This document shows positions 9,482 to 19,045 of a stretch of 64,000 nt of DNA, piece after piece (the first letter of the stretch is position 1; the number at the start of each line of letters is the position of its first letter). Source of the stretch: Rhizobium sophoriradicis (lineage in GTDB: Bacteria > Pseudomonadota > Alphaproteobacteria > Rhizobiales > Rhizobiaceae). Both the position numbers and the translations under genes were made by a program. The notes beneath the pieces were generated by a model. That model was not told where the DNA came from. It saw nothing but the letters and a program-made list of their open reading frames with translations, and did not search any database. Where the stretch lies: NCBI RefSeq assembly GCF_003939025.1, contig NZ_RQIH01000011.1, forward strand, positions 214,530 to 278,529, written 5' to 3'.

Positions 9482-9625
9482 ATGACCAGACACGCACGAC
9501 GCGCCCGCGCCATCGCAATCACCCAGGCAAAGCCTGACATCAGGATGGCCGTCCTGCGATATTTGATGCTCGCAGCCGGCGCCACGGCCGCCAGCCTGGC
9601 CCTGTTGCTCGCGCACGTCCTCTGA
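9482..9625 (+). CDS. Small single-pass membrane protein (47 residues)
   Basis: ATG at 9482 with GTGAGG upstream encodes MTRHARRARAIAITQ followed by a 22-residue hydrophobic stretch rich in Leu and Ala, ending LLLAHVL. A basic N-terminus with a single C-terminal membrane helix is typical of small inner-membrane proteins. It occupies an otherwise gene-free gap. No function can be assigned, and it could be spurious. Confidence 0.4.
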   Translation: MTRHARRARAIAITQAKPDIRMAVLRYLMLAAGATAASLALLLAHVL

Positions 9626-9937
9626 CCTGTCCTTTCATCCGAAAGTAACCTTGCCGCCTTTCCTTCGCGACATCGCGGTCCTGTGGGGCATAAATTGCAA
9701 CTATTTCACCGCCTTGGCTTTTAACCGCCATCACCGCTTATCCGAAAATTAATATCTAATCTGACACAATTGCCCGCGATTATTTGGGCATCTCCAACTT
9801 GCTTGGACATGAACCGGCAATGACTGCCGCCTGGCTTCCGGGTTCCCCGATGTAAAGAGAATAGTTTGATGTGCACTCGGCTGGCGCGCCTGATGGCTGC
9901 CCGCGGGAGGAGTAGTGTATGAAAGGCCCGGAACGCC
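9626..9937. other. Gene-free leader region of the first chemoreceptor gene
   Basis: About 312 bases with AT-rich patches (for example around 9748-9785) and, near its end, a strong ribosome-binding sequence GGGAGGAG at 9905-9912. No protein gene of credible length is seen. It probably holds the promoter of the MCP gene at 9938. Confidence 0.5.
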
Positions 9938-9948
9938 ATGTTGATTGA
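9919..9948 (+). CDS. Nine-codon leader ORF overlapping the MCP start
   Basis: The strongest ribosome site in this area, GGGAGGAG at 9905-9912, is correctly spaced for ATG 9919, which opens MKGPERHVD and stops at 9946-9948. The chemoreceptor ATG at 9938 lies inside it in another frame and has only a weak site of its own. Upstream extension of the receptor frame is blocked by a TGA at 9920. This arrangement suggests translational coupling, but no expression evidence is available. Confidence 0.35.
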   Translation: MKGPERHVD

Positions 9949-12466
9949 CAAGATTCTTTCCCGCTTCAGGATCAAGACGAAAGTCCTGATCTTCGTTCTG
10001 CCCTTCGTTGTGACCATTTCGGCGGTGGGCCTGACGGGCCTTTATGCTTCCGGACTTCTGCAGGGCCGCATGGAAATCTCCAACAGCGTGCTGCAGTCGC
10101 TGAGCGGGTTCAAGGATCTCTACGGTTCGATGGACGACTTCCTGCGCATCACCAGTCAGCCGGCGCGCGACAAGCTGCTCACCGATCTGAAGACCCAGCA
10201 GGGCGTGCTCGACCAGACGCTGAACCAGGTGGGCGAACAGGCGGCCGGCCGTGACAGCCTTGCGGAAGCCTCGAGCCGCACCAAGGACATTTCGGGCGTC
10301 GTCGACAAGCTCTGGGCACTGCATGAGCAGGAAGTCGCGCTGCACGAGCAGATCGACGCGGCGCAGAAGAGCCTGATCAGCACCCGCTTCACGGTCTCCT
10401 ACCAGGCCGAGGAATTGCAGACCGCGCTGCAGCGCGACGAGAGTGCTGCCACCGTCACACTTCGCACCGCCGACCGCCTGCTGAAGGGCGGCGATTTCCT
10501 CGGCACCGTCGCCAGCGGCTTCAGCAAGCCGCAGACACCGCAGGACAAGATCGCCTTCATCAACGAACAGATGCCGGAGATCATCAAGGCCCAGCGCCTG
10601 ATCGCCATTTCGGTCCCGACCAACCAGAAAAACGTCATCGACGCCCTGGCTGCGACCATCGACAGCATCAAGGCGATTGCCCAGATGCCCGCTCCGACCG
10701 ACGAGAACGTCGCCGAACTCGGGCGTCTCGTCTCCCGCTTCCGCCAGACCTCGACCTATACGCAGCTGACCGCGACGCAGAAGATGCGCGAGGCGACTCA
10801 GCGGTTTGCCGAGCTCGAAGGCCGCATCGCCCAGACCAACTCCGTCCTGCAGGATACGCGTCGTCTGGAAAATTCCGTCTATGCGCTGCAGATCGTCCTG
10901 TCCGACTTCCTCTCCAACTCGAGCAAGGACAATCTCGTGCGCCTGCAGCAGCAAGCCGGCACGCTCGGCAAGGACATGCAGGTGCTGACCACCAGCGCCA
11001 AGGGCATGGGCTTTGCCGAAGGCATCTCCGGCGCGATCCAGCCGGCCCTCGACGCCATTTCCGGCGGTGGCTCGAAGATCGTCGATACGATCGGTGAGCG
11101 CGTCACGGCCTATGCCGCCGCCCGCCAGGAACTCGACCAGATCTGGACGAAGCTGACCGACTTCGCCGAGCTGCAGAAACAGACGGCCGGCACCGAGCGC
11201 ACCCAGGCAAACAGCATCTCGGTCCTCACCACCGGTCTCGGCATTCTGCTGTCGATCCTCGGCGGCATCGCCCTGGTGCTGACGCTGCAGCGCCCGATCA
11301 GCCAGATCACGGCCGCCATGCGCCGCATCGCCGAAGGGTCGCTGGATACCAGCATTTCAGGCGAGCAGCGCTACGACGAAATCGGCGACATGGCCCGCGC
11401 CCTCGGAATCTTCAAGGAAAATGCCATCTCGAAGATCCGCATCGAGGAGCAGAGCGACGAGGAACGCGCCGCCGCCGAACACGAGCGCCAGCGCAACGAC
11501 GCCGAAAAGCGCGAGATGGACCGGCAGATCGAATTTGCCGTCAACGCGCTTGCCGCCGGCCTCGAACGCATGTCGCAAGGCGATATCTCGACGACGATCG
11601 AAACACCCTTCATCGGCCGCCTCGAACAGCTGCGTCAGGATTTCAACGGTTCGATGCTGCGCCTGCAGGCGACGATGAGCCAGATCCGCGACAATGTCGA
11701 ACTGATCCAGGGCAACGGCAACCAGATGGCCCAGTCGGCCGAGGATCTCTCCAAGCGCACCGAACAGCAGGCGGCTTCGCTCGAAGAGACGGCGGCTGCC
11801 GTCGATCAGATCACCGTCACGGTGCGCTCATCGGCCGAACGCGCCAAGGATGCCGACCAGATCGTCCGTCAGGCCAAGCGCAGCGCCGATGATTCCGCCG
11901 TCGTTGTCAACAATGCGATCGACGCTATGGGCCGCATCGAGGATGCCGCGCGCCAGATCGAGCAGATCATCGGCGTCATCGACGAGATCGCCTTCCAGAC
12001 CAACTTGCTGGCGCTCAACGCCGGCATCGAGGCGGCGCGCGCCGGCGAGGCCGGCAAGGGTTTCGCCGTCGTCGCCATGGAAGTCCGCGAACTCGCCCAG
12101 CGCTCCGCCGCCGCGGCGCAGGAGATCAAGGGATTGATCAATAAGTCGACCAACGAGGTCAGCTCCGGTTCGCAATTCGTGCAGGAGACCGGCACGGTGC
12201 TCGCCAAGATCAGCGCCCAGATCGTCACGATCAGCCAGCATGTCGAGATGATCGCCCGCGCCAGCCACGACCAGTCCAACGCGCTGCAGAGCGTCAACTC
12301 GACCGTCAACCAAATGGACCAGATGACGCAGAAGAACGCCGCCATGGTCGAGGAGACGACCGCCGCCAGCCGCGAACTGGCCGACGAGGCCGATGCGCTG
12401 CGCCGCCTCATCCAGCAGTTCAAGATTGACGGGGTTGGCGAAGCGCCAGTCTACCGCGCCGCCTGA
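9938..12466 (+). CDS. Methyl-accepting chemotaxis protein
   Basis: Receptor of 842 residues. A first membrane helix lies at about 17-38, followed by a long, largely helical periplasmic region of nearly 400 residues (possibly two stacked helical bundles), a second membrane helix at about 427-449 and a HAMP domain (LQRPISQITAAMRRIAEGSL) from about 450. The cytoplasmic signalling coiled coil has its hairpin tip near residues 690-720 (GIEAARAGEAGKGFAVVA). It would signal through CheA/CheW. No CheR-tethering pentapeptide is seen at the C-terminus. The ligand is unknown. Confidence 0.93.
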   Translation: MLIDKILSRFRIKTKVLIFVLPFVVTISAVGLTGLYASGLLQGRMEISNSVLQSLSGFKDLYGSMDDFLRITSQPARDKLLTDLKTQQGVLDQTLNQVGEQAAGRDSLAEASSRTKDISGVVDKLWALHEQEVALHEQIDAAQKSLISTRFTVSYQAEELQTALQRDESAATVTLRTADRLLKGGDFLGTVASGFSKPQTPQDKIAFINEQMPEIIKAQRLIAISVPTNQKNVIDALAATIDSIKAIAQMPAPTDENVAELGRLVSRFRQTSTYTQLTATQKMREATQRFAELEGRIAQTNSVLQDTRRLENSVYALQIVLSDFLSNSSKDNLVRLQQQAGTLGKDMQVLTTSAKGMGFAEGISGAIQPALDAISGGGSKIVDTIGERVTAYAAARQELDQIWTKLTDFAELQKQTAGTERTQANSISVLTTGLGILLSILGGIALVLTLQRPISQITAAMRRIAEGSLDTSISGEQRYDEIGDMARALGIFKENAISKIRIEEQSDEERAAAEHERQRNDAEKREMDRQIEFAVNALAAGLERMSQGDISTTIETPFIGRLEQLRQDFNGSMLRLQATMSQIRDNVELIQGNGNQMAQSAEDLSKRTEQQAASLEETAAAVDQITVTVRSSAERAKDADQIVRQAKRSADDSAVVVNNAIDAMGRIEDAARQIEQIIGVIDEIAFQTNLLALNAGIEAARAGEAGKGFAVVAMEVRELAQRSAAAAQEIKGLINKSTNEVSSGSQFVQETGTVLAKISAQIVTISQHVEMIARASHDQSNALQSVNSTVNQMDQMTQKNAAMVEETTAASRELADEADALRRLIQQFKIDGVGEAPVYRAA

Positions 12467-12491
12467 TCAGCGCTTGATTTCCATTGTTTCG

Positions 12492-12519
12492 ACGGCCCCG
12501 GTTTTCCGGGGCCGTTTGC
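12492..12519 (+). terminator. Rho-independent terminator after the first MCP
   Basis: Ten-base arms ACGGCCCCGG (12492-12501) and CCGGGGCCGT (12506-12515) around a TTTT loop, followed by a short T-run. Confidence 0.8.
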
Positions 12520-12671
12520 ATATCGGCAAGGCGCGATCGGTCGCCTTGGCAGGCCGATCGGAATGTCCGAAAACAGGGCGGTTGATTTATCCTGGCCAAT
12601 TCAGATTTACGGAAAATTTTCCTTAACGCTTTTCCTCTAATTTAGCCCTTGTTGTGTCGCCGGGGGTTTTG

Positions 12672-14519
12672 ATGCCGCGCCTTTTCTCTACATCCATCGT
12701 CCGCCAGATCGTTGCGATCACGCTGTTTCTGCTGGCGATCAGCACGGCGGCCATTGTCGGCGTGACCTATTACAATCTGAGCCGCCATGTGATGGATGGC
12801 GCCGTCTCCGACGCGAGGGATGCCGCCCGCGCCATGGCCGTCCTCTACGGCGCGGCCGATCAGGCCGCCAAGGTCGAGGTCAAGGACAACAAGCTCTCTG
12901 CCGTCACCGAAGAGGCCATTCCGGCCCTTGCCGATCATTCGCTGGTCGACCGCACGGCCCGGTCGATTGCCGGTGTTGCGACCATCTTCCAGAAGCAGGG
13001 CAGCGACTACGTCCGCATATCGACCAACGTCAAGAAGGAAAACGGCGACCGCGCCGTCGGCACCAAGCTTGCAGCCGAGCACCCGGCCCAGTCGGTCCTG
13101 GCCCGGGGCGAAGCCTATTTCGGCCCGGCCCAACTGTTCGGCCGCGAATTCATGACCGGCTACTTCCCGATCAAGAACGTATCGAATGCCAATATCGGCA
13201 TTCTCTTCATCGGCATCCCGATGGAATTCTATTATCAGCGCATGAATGAGCTGCTGATCCTGGTTCTCGGCATCGGCGCCGTTGTCATGCTCATCGTCGG
13301 TGTTCTCGCCTTCTATGCGATCCGCTGGTCGGTTAAGCCTTTGCAGACGCTGACCGCGAGCGTCCACTCAATCTCCTCGGGCAATCTCGACGGGGCGATC
13401 CCCTGTCTCGAGAAGAAGAACGAGTTCGGCGAGATCGGCCGCGCCCTCTCGCTTTTCCGCGACAGCGCCCTTGCACGGCGAAACCTGGAAACCGAGGCGG
13501 CCGAACAGCGCGCGCTCAGCGATGCCGAGCGCGCCAGGAACGATGCCGACAAGCGTTCGCTCGACAGCCAGATCGACTTTGCCGTCAACCAGCTTGCCGC
13601 CGGCCTCGGGCGTCTATCGCAGGGTGATGTCTCGCAAACGATCGGCACGCCGTTCGTCGGCCGGCTGGAGCAGTTGCGCGTCGATTTCAACGCCTCGCTG
13701 CTGCGGCTCCAGGATACGCTGTCCGGTATCCGCGACAGCGCCTCGACGATCCAGCGCAATAGCGGCGCCGTCTCCGCCTCTGCCGACGAGCTTTCCAAGC
13801 GCACCGAGGCGCAGGCGGCGAACCTCGAGGAGACCGCCGCCGCGGTCGAGGAGATCACCGTCACGGTCCGCTCTTCCGCCGAGCGCGCCCGTGAAGCCAA
13901 CAGCGTCGTCGCCGCGACCAAGAAGACGGCCGACAATTCCGGCACCGTCGTTGGCGATGCCGTCGCTGCCATGGGGCGCATCGAAGAGGCTTCGCAGCGG
14001 ATTGAACAGATCATCGAGGTGATCGACGATATCGCCTTCCAGACCAATCTTCTGGCGCTCAATGCCGGCATCGAGGCGGCGCGGGCCGGCGAGGCCGGCA
14101 AGGGTTTTGCCGTCGTCGCCCAGGAGGTTCGTGAGCTTGCCCAGCGTTCGGCCGATGCGGCGCGCGAGATCAAGTCGCTGATCGAGACATCCAGCCGCGA
14201 AGTGACGGCCGGCTCCGAGCTGGTCCAGAAGACCGGCAGCGTTCTTGCCTCGATCAGCCAGGAAATCATTGTGATCAGCGGCCATGTCGAGACCATCGCC
14301 ACCGCCAGCCGCGATCAGTCGGCGGCGCTGCAGGAGGTCAACGGTTCGGTTAACGCCATGGACCAGATGACCCAGAAGAACGCCGCGATGGTTGCCGAGA
14401 CGACGCAGGCAAGCCGCCTGCTTGCTGGCGAAGCCGATACGCTGATGGCACTGATCGAGCGTTTCCGCATCGGCGCAGAACCCGCGGCCGCTCACCTAGG
14501 CGCAAGGAAAGTTGCCTGA
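12672..14519 (+). CDS. Methyl-accepting chemotaxis protein
   Basis: Second receptor, 615 residues from ATG 12672, which has a GGGGG site 5-6 bases upstream; a GTG at 12654 is an unlikely alternative. Membrane helices lie at about 10-32 and 194-219, enclosing a compact periplasmic domain of about 160 residues that looks like a single Cache-type sensor. HAMP follows, then the methyl-accepting coiled coil with tip near 460-490. The signalling half is very similar to the gene upstream, while the sensor halves differ, consistent with duplication and sensor exchange. Confidence 0.92.
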   Translation: MPRLFSTSIVRQIVAITLFLLAISTAAIVGVTYYNLSRHVMDGAVSDARDAARAMAVLYGAADQAAKVEVKDNKLSAVTEEAIPALADHSLVDRTARSIAGVATIFQKQGSDYVRISTNVKKENGDRAVGTKLAAEHPAQSVLARGEAYFGPAQLFGREFMTGYFPIKNVSNANIGILFIGIPMEFYYQRMNELLILVLGIGAVVMLIVGVLAFYAIRWSVKPLQTLTASVHSISSGNLDGAIPCLEKKNEFGEIGRALSLFRDSALARRNLETEAAEQRALSDAERARNDADKRSLDSQIDFAVNQLAAGLGRLSQGDVSQTIGTPFVGRLEQLRVDFNASLLRLQDTLSGIRDSASTIQRNSGAVSASADELSKRTEAQAANLEETAAAVEEITVTVRSSAERAREANSVVAATKKTADNSGTVVGDAVAAMGRIEEASQRIEQIIEVIDDIAFQTNLLALNAGIEAARAGEAGKGFAVVAQEVRELAQRSADAAREIKSLIETSSREVTAGSELVQKTGSVLASISQEIIVISGHVETIATASRDQSAALQEVNGSVNAMDQMTQKNAAMVAETTQASRLLAGEADTLMALIERFRIGAEPAAAHLGARKVA

Positions 14520-14746
14520 GGAGCGCGGCCGTGACGGCTACAGGATTGCGCCGCAACGCTGCGGCGCCTTCCGTTCGATGCGGCCCGCCTCAAAATGAGG
14601 TCGATCGAGGTCAGCCAGGCGGCGAAGCGAATGATGCTGCTGTCTCCGAACTCGGCATAGAACCGCTCTTCATCCGCCTTGGAGCCGCTTGGCTTGCAGG
14701 AATGCCGGTATCCGTGGACGCCAGCGATGGTGATCAGGTCGATCAT
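14492..14746 (-). CDS. Small protein of unknown function, divergent from LysR
   Basis: ATG 14746 is preceded by a well-spaced AAAGGA site and encodes 84 residues (MIDLITIAGVHGYRHSCKPS...), with an Arg/Ser-rich tail. An earlier in-frame ATG at 14773 has no better site. Its 3' end overlaps the end of the chemoreceptor gene by 28 bases in antisense. Adjacency to a divergent LysR gene suggests it could be that regulator's target. No family is recognised. Confidence 0.4.
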   Translation of the reverse strand: MIDLITIAGVHGYRHSCKPSGSKADEERFYAEFGDSSIIRFAAWLTSIDLILRRAASNGRRRSVAAQSCSRHGRAPQATFLAPR

Positions 14747-14833
14747 GGTGATGTCCTTTCTGTTAGACATCACTTCATTTAGGCCTCAAAATTCTCTTCA
14801 TAAACAGGAAAAGTCCCGCTATGTTTTTCAGTG

Positions 14834-15703
14834 ATGAAAAACGCCAACTGGGATTCCTATCAGCTTTTCCTGCAGGTTGCCCGGCTCGGCGGCCTGACGG
14901 GAGCGAGCGCTGCCAGCGGGCTCAGTCCCGCGACCGTCGGCCGGCGCATGCTCGATCTCGAGCAGGAGGTCGGCCGCGCCTTGTTTTCGCGCAGCCAAAC
15001 CGGTTATCGCCTGACGCAGGATGGCCAGTCGCTGCTCGATCATCTTCAGGAAATGGAAGCTGCTGCCCGCAAGGTGGAGGCCTGGCGCCAATCCGGTGAG
15101 GGCGGCACGACGGTCAGGATCACCGCCGGCACCTGGCTCGCCTGGCTGCTGACCGAAAATTTCGCCGCAATCCGCATGCCGGGCGATGCCTTCGCGATTT
15201 CGCTGTCCATCGGCGAGGCGCGGGCGAGCCTTGCCTATCGTGAGAGCGATATCGGCATTCGCGCCTTCGAGCCGGAGGAGGCCAACCTGGCCGCCCGCCT
15301 GCTCGGGGAGGTGGCCTATGCCGTCTATGCCAGACGCAACGCCGCCGAGACCGACGAGCGCTGGATCGCCGTCGGCGAGGAGGAGGCGATCTCGGCCTAT
15401 CTGCGCTGGCCGCACGCCCATGCCGCATCCGGGATCGTTGCCACCGTCAATCGGCCGCGTTCGCTGCCGGATCTGGTGCGTGCCGGCGCCGGCAAGACCG
15501 TGCTTCCCTGTTTCGTCGGCGATCTCCACCCGGAATTGCAGCGCCAGGGCGGCGAGTTGCCGGAATTGCGCCACCGTCAATGGATCGTCATGAATGCCGA
15601 GGACCGTCATCGCCCCGAAATCCGCACGGTTGCCGACCGAATGACCAAGCTCATCCGCAGTTATGCCGATCTCTTCGCCGGAAAACGGCCGAGCCGCGGC
15701 TGA
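14834..15703 (+). CDS. LysR-family transcriptional regulator
   Basis: Regulator of 289 residues. The N-terminal winged helix-turn-helix reads LFLQVARLGGLTGASAASGL then SPATVGRRMLDLEQEVGRAL, and a linker helix and periplasmic-binding-protein-like effector domain follow. A GTG at 14831 directly precedes the chosen ATG and cannot be excluded. It is divergent from the small gene at 14492-14746, the usual layout for a LysR target. Effector and regulon are unknown. Confidence 0.88.
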   Translation: MKNANWDSYQLFLQVARLGGLTGASAASGLSPATVGRRMLDLEQEVGRALFSRSQTGYRLTQDGQSLLDHLQEMEAAARKVEAWRQSGEGGTTVRITAGTWLAWLLTENFAAIRMPGDAFAISLSIGEARASLAYRESDIGIRAFEPEEANLAARLLGEVAYAVYARRNAAETDERWIAVGEEEAISAYLRWPHAHAASGIVATVNRPRSLPDLVRAGAGKTVLPCFVGDLHPELQRQGGELPELRHRQWIVMNAEDRHRPEIRTVADRMTKLIRSYADLFAGKRPSRG

Positions 15704-15704
15704 G

Positions 15705-15738
15705 GCGCCCGCACACTCATCGAATGCGCGGGCGCTTT
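15705..15738 (+). terminator. Rho-independent terminator after LysR
   Basis: Eight-base arms GCGCCCGC (15705-15712) and GCGGGCGC (15728-15735) followed by TTT. Confidence 0.65.
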
Positions 15739-15770
15739 GGTTGAAAGTCGGGCCGCGTCGGCCGTCCCGG

Positions 15771-16007
15771 TCAATGCCGGTTGGTGACGACGACCGGAAT
15801 GAGCAGGTCGCCCCAGTTGCCGTCGCCGCCGTGATGACGGGCCGAGCGCACCAGTTCGACCGAAACGCCGGCCTCGACGGCTTTCATGACCGACTGGTTC
15901 AGCCGGTGCAGGTCGTTGGCGAGCATGCGGATCGTCGTCTGCTGATCCTCGCTCATGCTGGTCGTCTGCTCTTCGGCCCGTTCCCGGACGCGTGAAATGG
16001 ATGCCAT
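15771..16007 (-). CDS. Small conserved-looking protein downstream of aceA
   Basis: Protein of 78 residues with a good ribosome site (GAGGAGGAC) before ATG 16007. The sequence is polar and helical in the middle (SEDQQTTIRMLANDLHRLNQ), ending with GGDGNWGDLLIPVVVTNRH. It sits 21 bases after aceA and probably shares its transcript. No known domain is recognised; a role linked to the glyoxylate shunt is only inferred from position. Confidence 0.7.
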   Translation of the reverse strand: MASISRVRERAEEQTTSMSEDQQTTIRMLANDLHRLNQSVMKAVEAGVSVELVRSARHHGGDGNWGDLLIPVVVTNRH

Positions 16008-16028
16008 GGTCTTGTCCTCCTCTTCGCC

Positions 16029-17318
<1,290 letters not shown>

Positions 17319-17358
17319 GCTGATCTCCTCACTACAAAACCTATATCAGGGGTGTTGA

Positions 17359-17512
17359 TGACAAGATTGACAACATCGGGCGGCATGGCCAGAAAAAGCT
17401 TTGATTTCCTAGCCAGAAAGAGGTTAAGATGACGAGGATTGACAGAGTGGCGCTGTGAATTTGTAAAATTTCGTAAACGTTGGCGCCGCTTGCTTGTCAA
17501 AGGGTGTGACAA
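17359..17512. promoter_or_regulatory. aceA / acyl-regulator intergenic operator cluster
   Basis: The divergent region contains TGACAA at 17359-17364 and 17368-17373, TGACAG near 17439, tandem TTTGTAAAA / TTTCGTAAA at 17460-17477, and the inverted pair TTGTCA (17494-17499) and TGACAA (17507-17512) placed over the regulator's ribosome site. The recurrence points to binding sites for the adjacent regulator and autoregulation; this is inferred. Confidence 0.45.
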
Positions 17513-18921
17513 TGGCGGAACGGAAGATATTCGCAGGCCCGAAATTGCGGCGCATCCGCAATGCGTTGGCGCTGACGCAGACCGCCATGGCCGAGGCGCT
17601 CGAAATATCACCCTCTTACCTGAACCTGATCGAGCGCAACCAAAGGCCGTTGACGGTGCAGCTGCTCTTGAAGCTCGCGGCCGTCTACAGGGTCGATCTG
17701 GAGGAGTTGCGCGGGCAGACCGGCGGCAGCCTCGGTCAGCTCAAGGAGGTCTTCGCCGACCCGCTGCTTTCGGGTGAACTGCCCGGCGACCAGGAACTGG
17801 TCGAAGTGGCCGAGGCCGCACCCAATGCCGCGGCCGGCATGATCAAGCTCTATCGCGCCTATCGCGAACAGGCCGCCCGGCTGTCGGACCTGACGGCGCT
17901 GATGGCCGCTGAGGGACATGCACCCGTTGCCGCCGGCCGGTTGCCGCTCGACGAGCTGCGCGAGGCGCTGGAGCGCAGATCGGCCTATTTCGAACGGATC
18001 GAGACGGCGGCGGAAGCCTTTGCCGCGACGCTTCCCGGTGGCGCCGATCTTGCCGCCGGGCTGAAGGACTGGCTGCGCGCCGAGCGCGGCATTGCGGTGC
18101 GTGTTCTGCCGGTGCACGTCATGCCGGATCTGCGCCGACGCTTCGATCGTCATTCGATGCGGCTGTTCATTTCCGAGCGGCTGTCGCCGGCCGACCGTGC
18201 GCATGAGATCGCGATTGAGGCGGCCAACCTCGCTTTGCTGCCGGCCATCGATGCCGAGCTCGACGATCTCTCGCTCTCCTCCGCCGAGGCGCGCCGCATT
18301 GCCCGTTTCGAGCTGGCCCGCACCGCGGCCCTGGCGCTCGCCATGCCTTATGAGGCCTTTCTGTCGGCGGCAAAGGCGACGCGCTACGATATCGACATTC
18401 TGCGCGCCCGCTTCGGCGTCTCTTTCGGCCATGCCGCGACGCGTCTGACCATGCTGCAGCGGCCGGGGGCAGCAGCCATTCCCTTCTTCATGATGGAGAT
18501 CGATGCCGCCGGCCACCGGCTGCGGCGAGGCGGCGCCCAGGGTTTTCCGCAGGCCCGTTTCGGCGGCGGCTGCCCGAAGCTCAATATTCACGCCGCCTTC
18601 CTGCAGCCAGGCCAGATTCTCGCCGAGACGGTAGTCATGCCGGATGGAGCATCCTTCCTGACGATCGCCCGCACGCTCGAGGGACCGAGCGTCGAATTCG
18701 GCGAAAGGGTCAGGCGCACGGCGATCCTGATCGGCTGTGACGCCGCCCTTGCAGACGGCTTGGCCTACGGGCAGATGACGGCGGTCGATCCGGTCGCCAT
18801 CGGCCCGGCCTGTCGCCTCTGCGAGCGGCGCGGCTGCCTTTCCCGCGCCGAGCCGCCGGTGACGAGACCGCTCGGGCTCGACGAGATGGTGGCGGGGCTC
18901 AGCGCCTTCGACTTCCAGTGA
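17512..18921 (+). CDS. XRE/ImmA-type short-chain acyl regulator (RamB/ScfR-like)
   Basis: Protein of 469 residues. Residues 1-65 form an XRE helix-turn-helix (LRRIRNALALTQTAMAEALE, SPSYLNLIERNQRPLT). The middle contains an IrrE/ImmA-like domain, HEIAIEAANLA resembling a degenerate HExxH zinc site, and the C-terminus is a Cys-containing domain (GPACRLCERRGCLSRAEPP) as in DUF2083 regulators. RamB-family members repress or activate aceA in response to acyl-CoA metabolism. I choose ATG 17512 over TTG 17494 because of AAGGG upstream. It is divergent from aceA. Confidence 0.85.
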   Translation: MAERKIFAGPKLRRIRNALALTQTAMAEALEISPSYLNLIERNQRPLTVQLLLKLAAVYRVDLEELRGQTGGSLGQLKEVFADPLLSGELPGDQELVEVAEAAPNAAAGMIKLYRAYREQAARLSDLTALMAAEGHAPVAAGRLPLDELREALERRSAYFERIETAAEAFAATLPGGADLAAGLKDWLRAERGIAVRVLPVHVMPDLRRRFDRHSMRLFISERLSPADRAHEIAIEAANLALLPAIDAELDDLSLSSAEARRIARFELARTAALALAMPYEAFLSAAKATRYDIDILRARFGVSFGHAATRLTMLQRPGAAAIPFFMMEIDAAGHRLRRGGAQGFPQARFGGGCPKLNIHAAFLQPGQILAETVVMPDGASFLTIARTLEGPSVEFGERVRRTAILIGCDAALADGLAYGQMTAVDPVAIGPACRLCERRGCLSRAEPPVTRPLGLDEMVAGLSAFDFQ

Positions 18922-19005
18922 TTGTGAAATCGTTGAGAGCGCAGTTTTTGCGCTTGTGGGCTTAGAAATTCCTTCTTAGTCTGCGGGCAAACCAGAGGGA
19001 AAAGA

Positions 19006-19023
19006 CGTCCGGGAATGCGGACG
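19006..19023 (+). other. Small hairpin in the potF leader
   Basis: Arms CGTCCG (19006-19011) and CGGACG (19018-19023) lie 23 bases before the potF ATG. It may stabilise the transcript; there is no T-run for termination. Confidence 0.35.
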
Positions 19024-19045
19024 CTTTGAACAAACAGGAGAAGTC

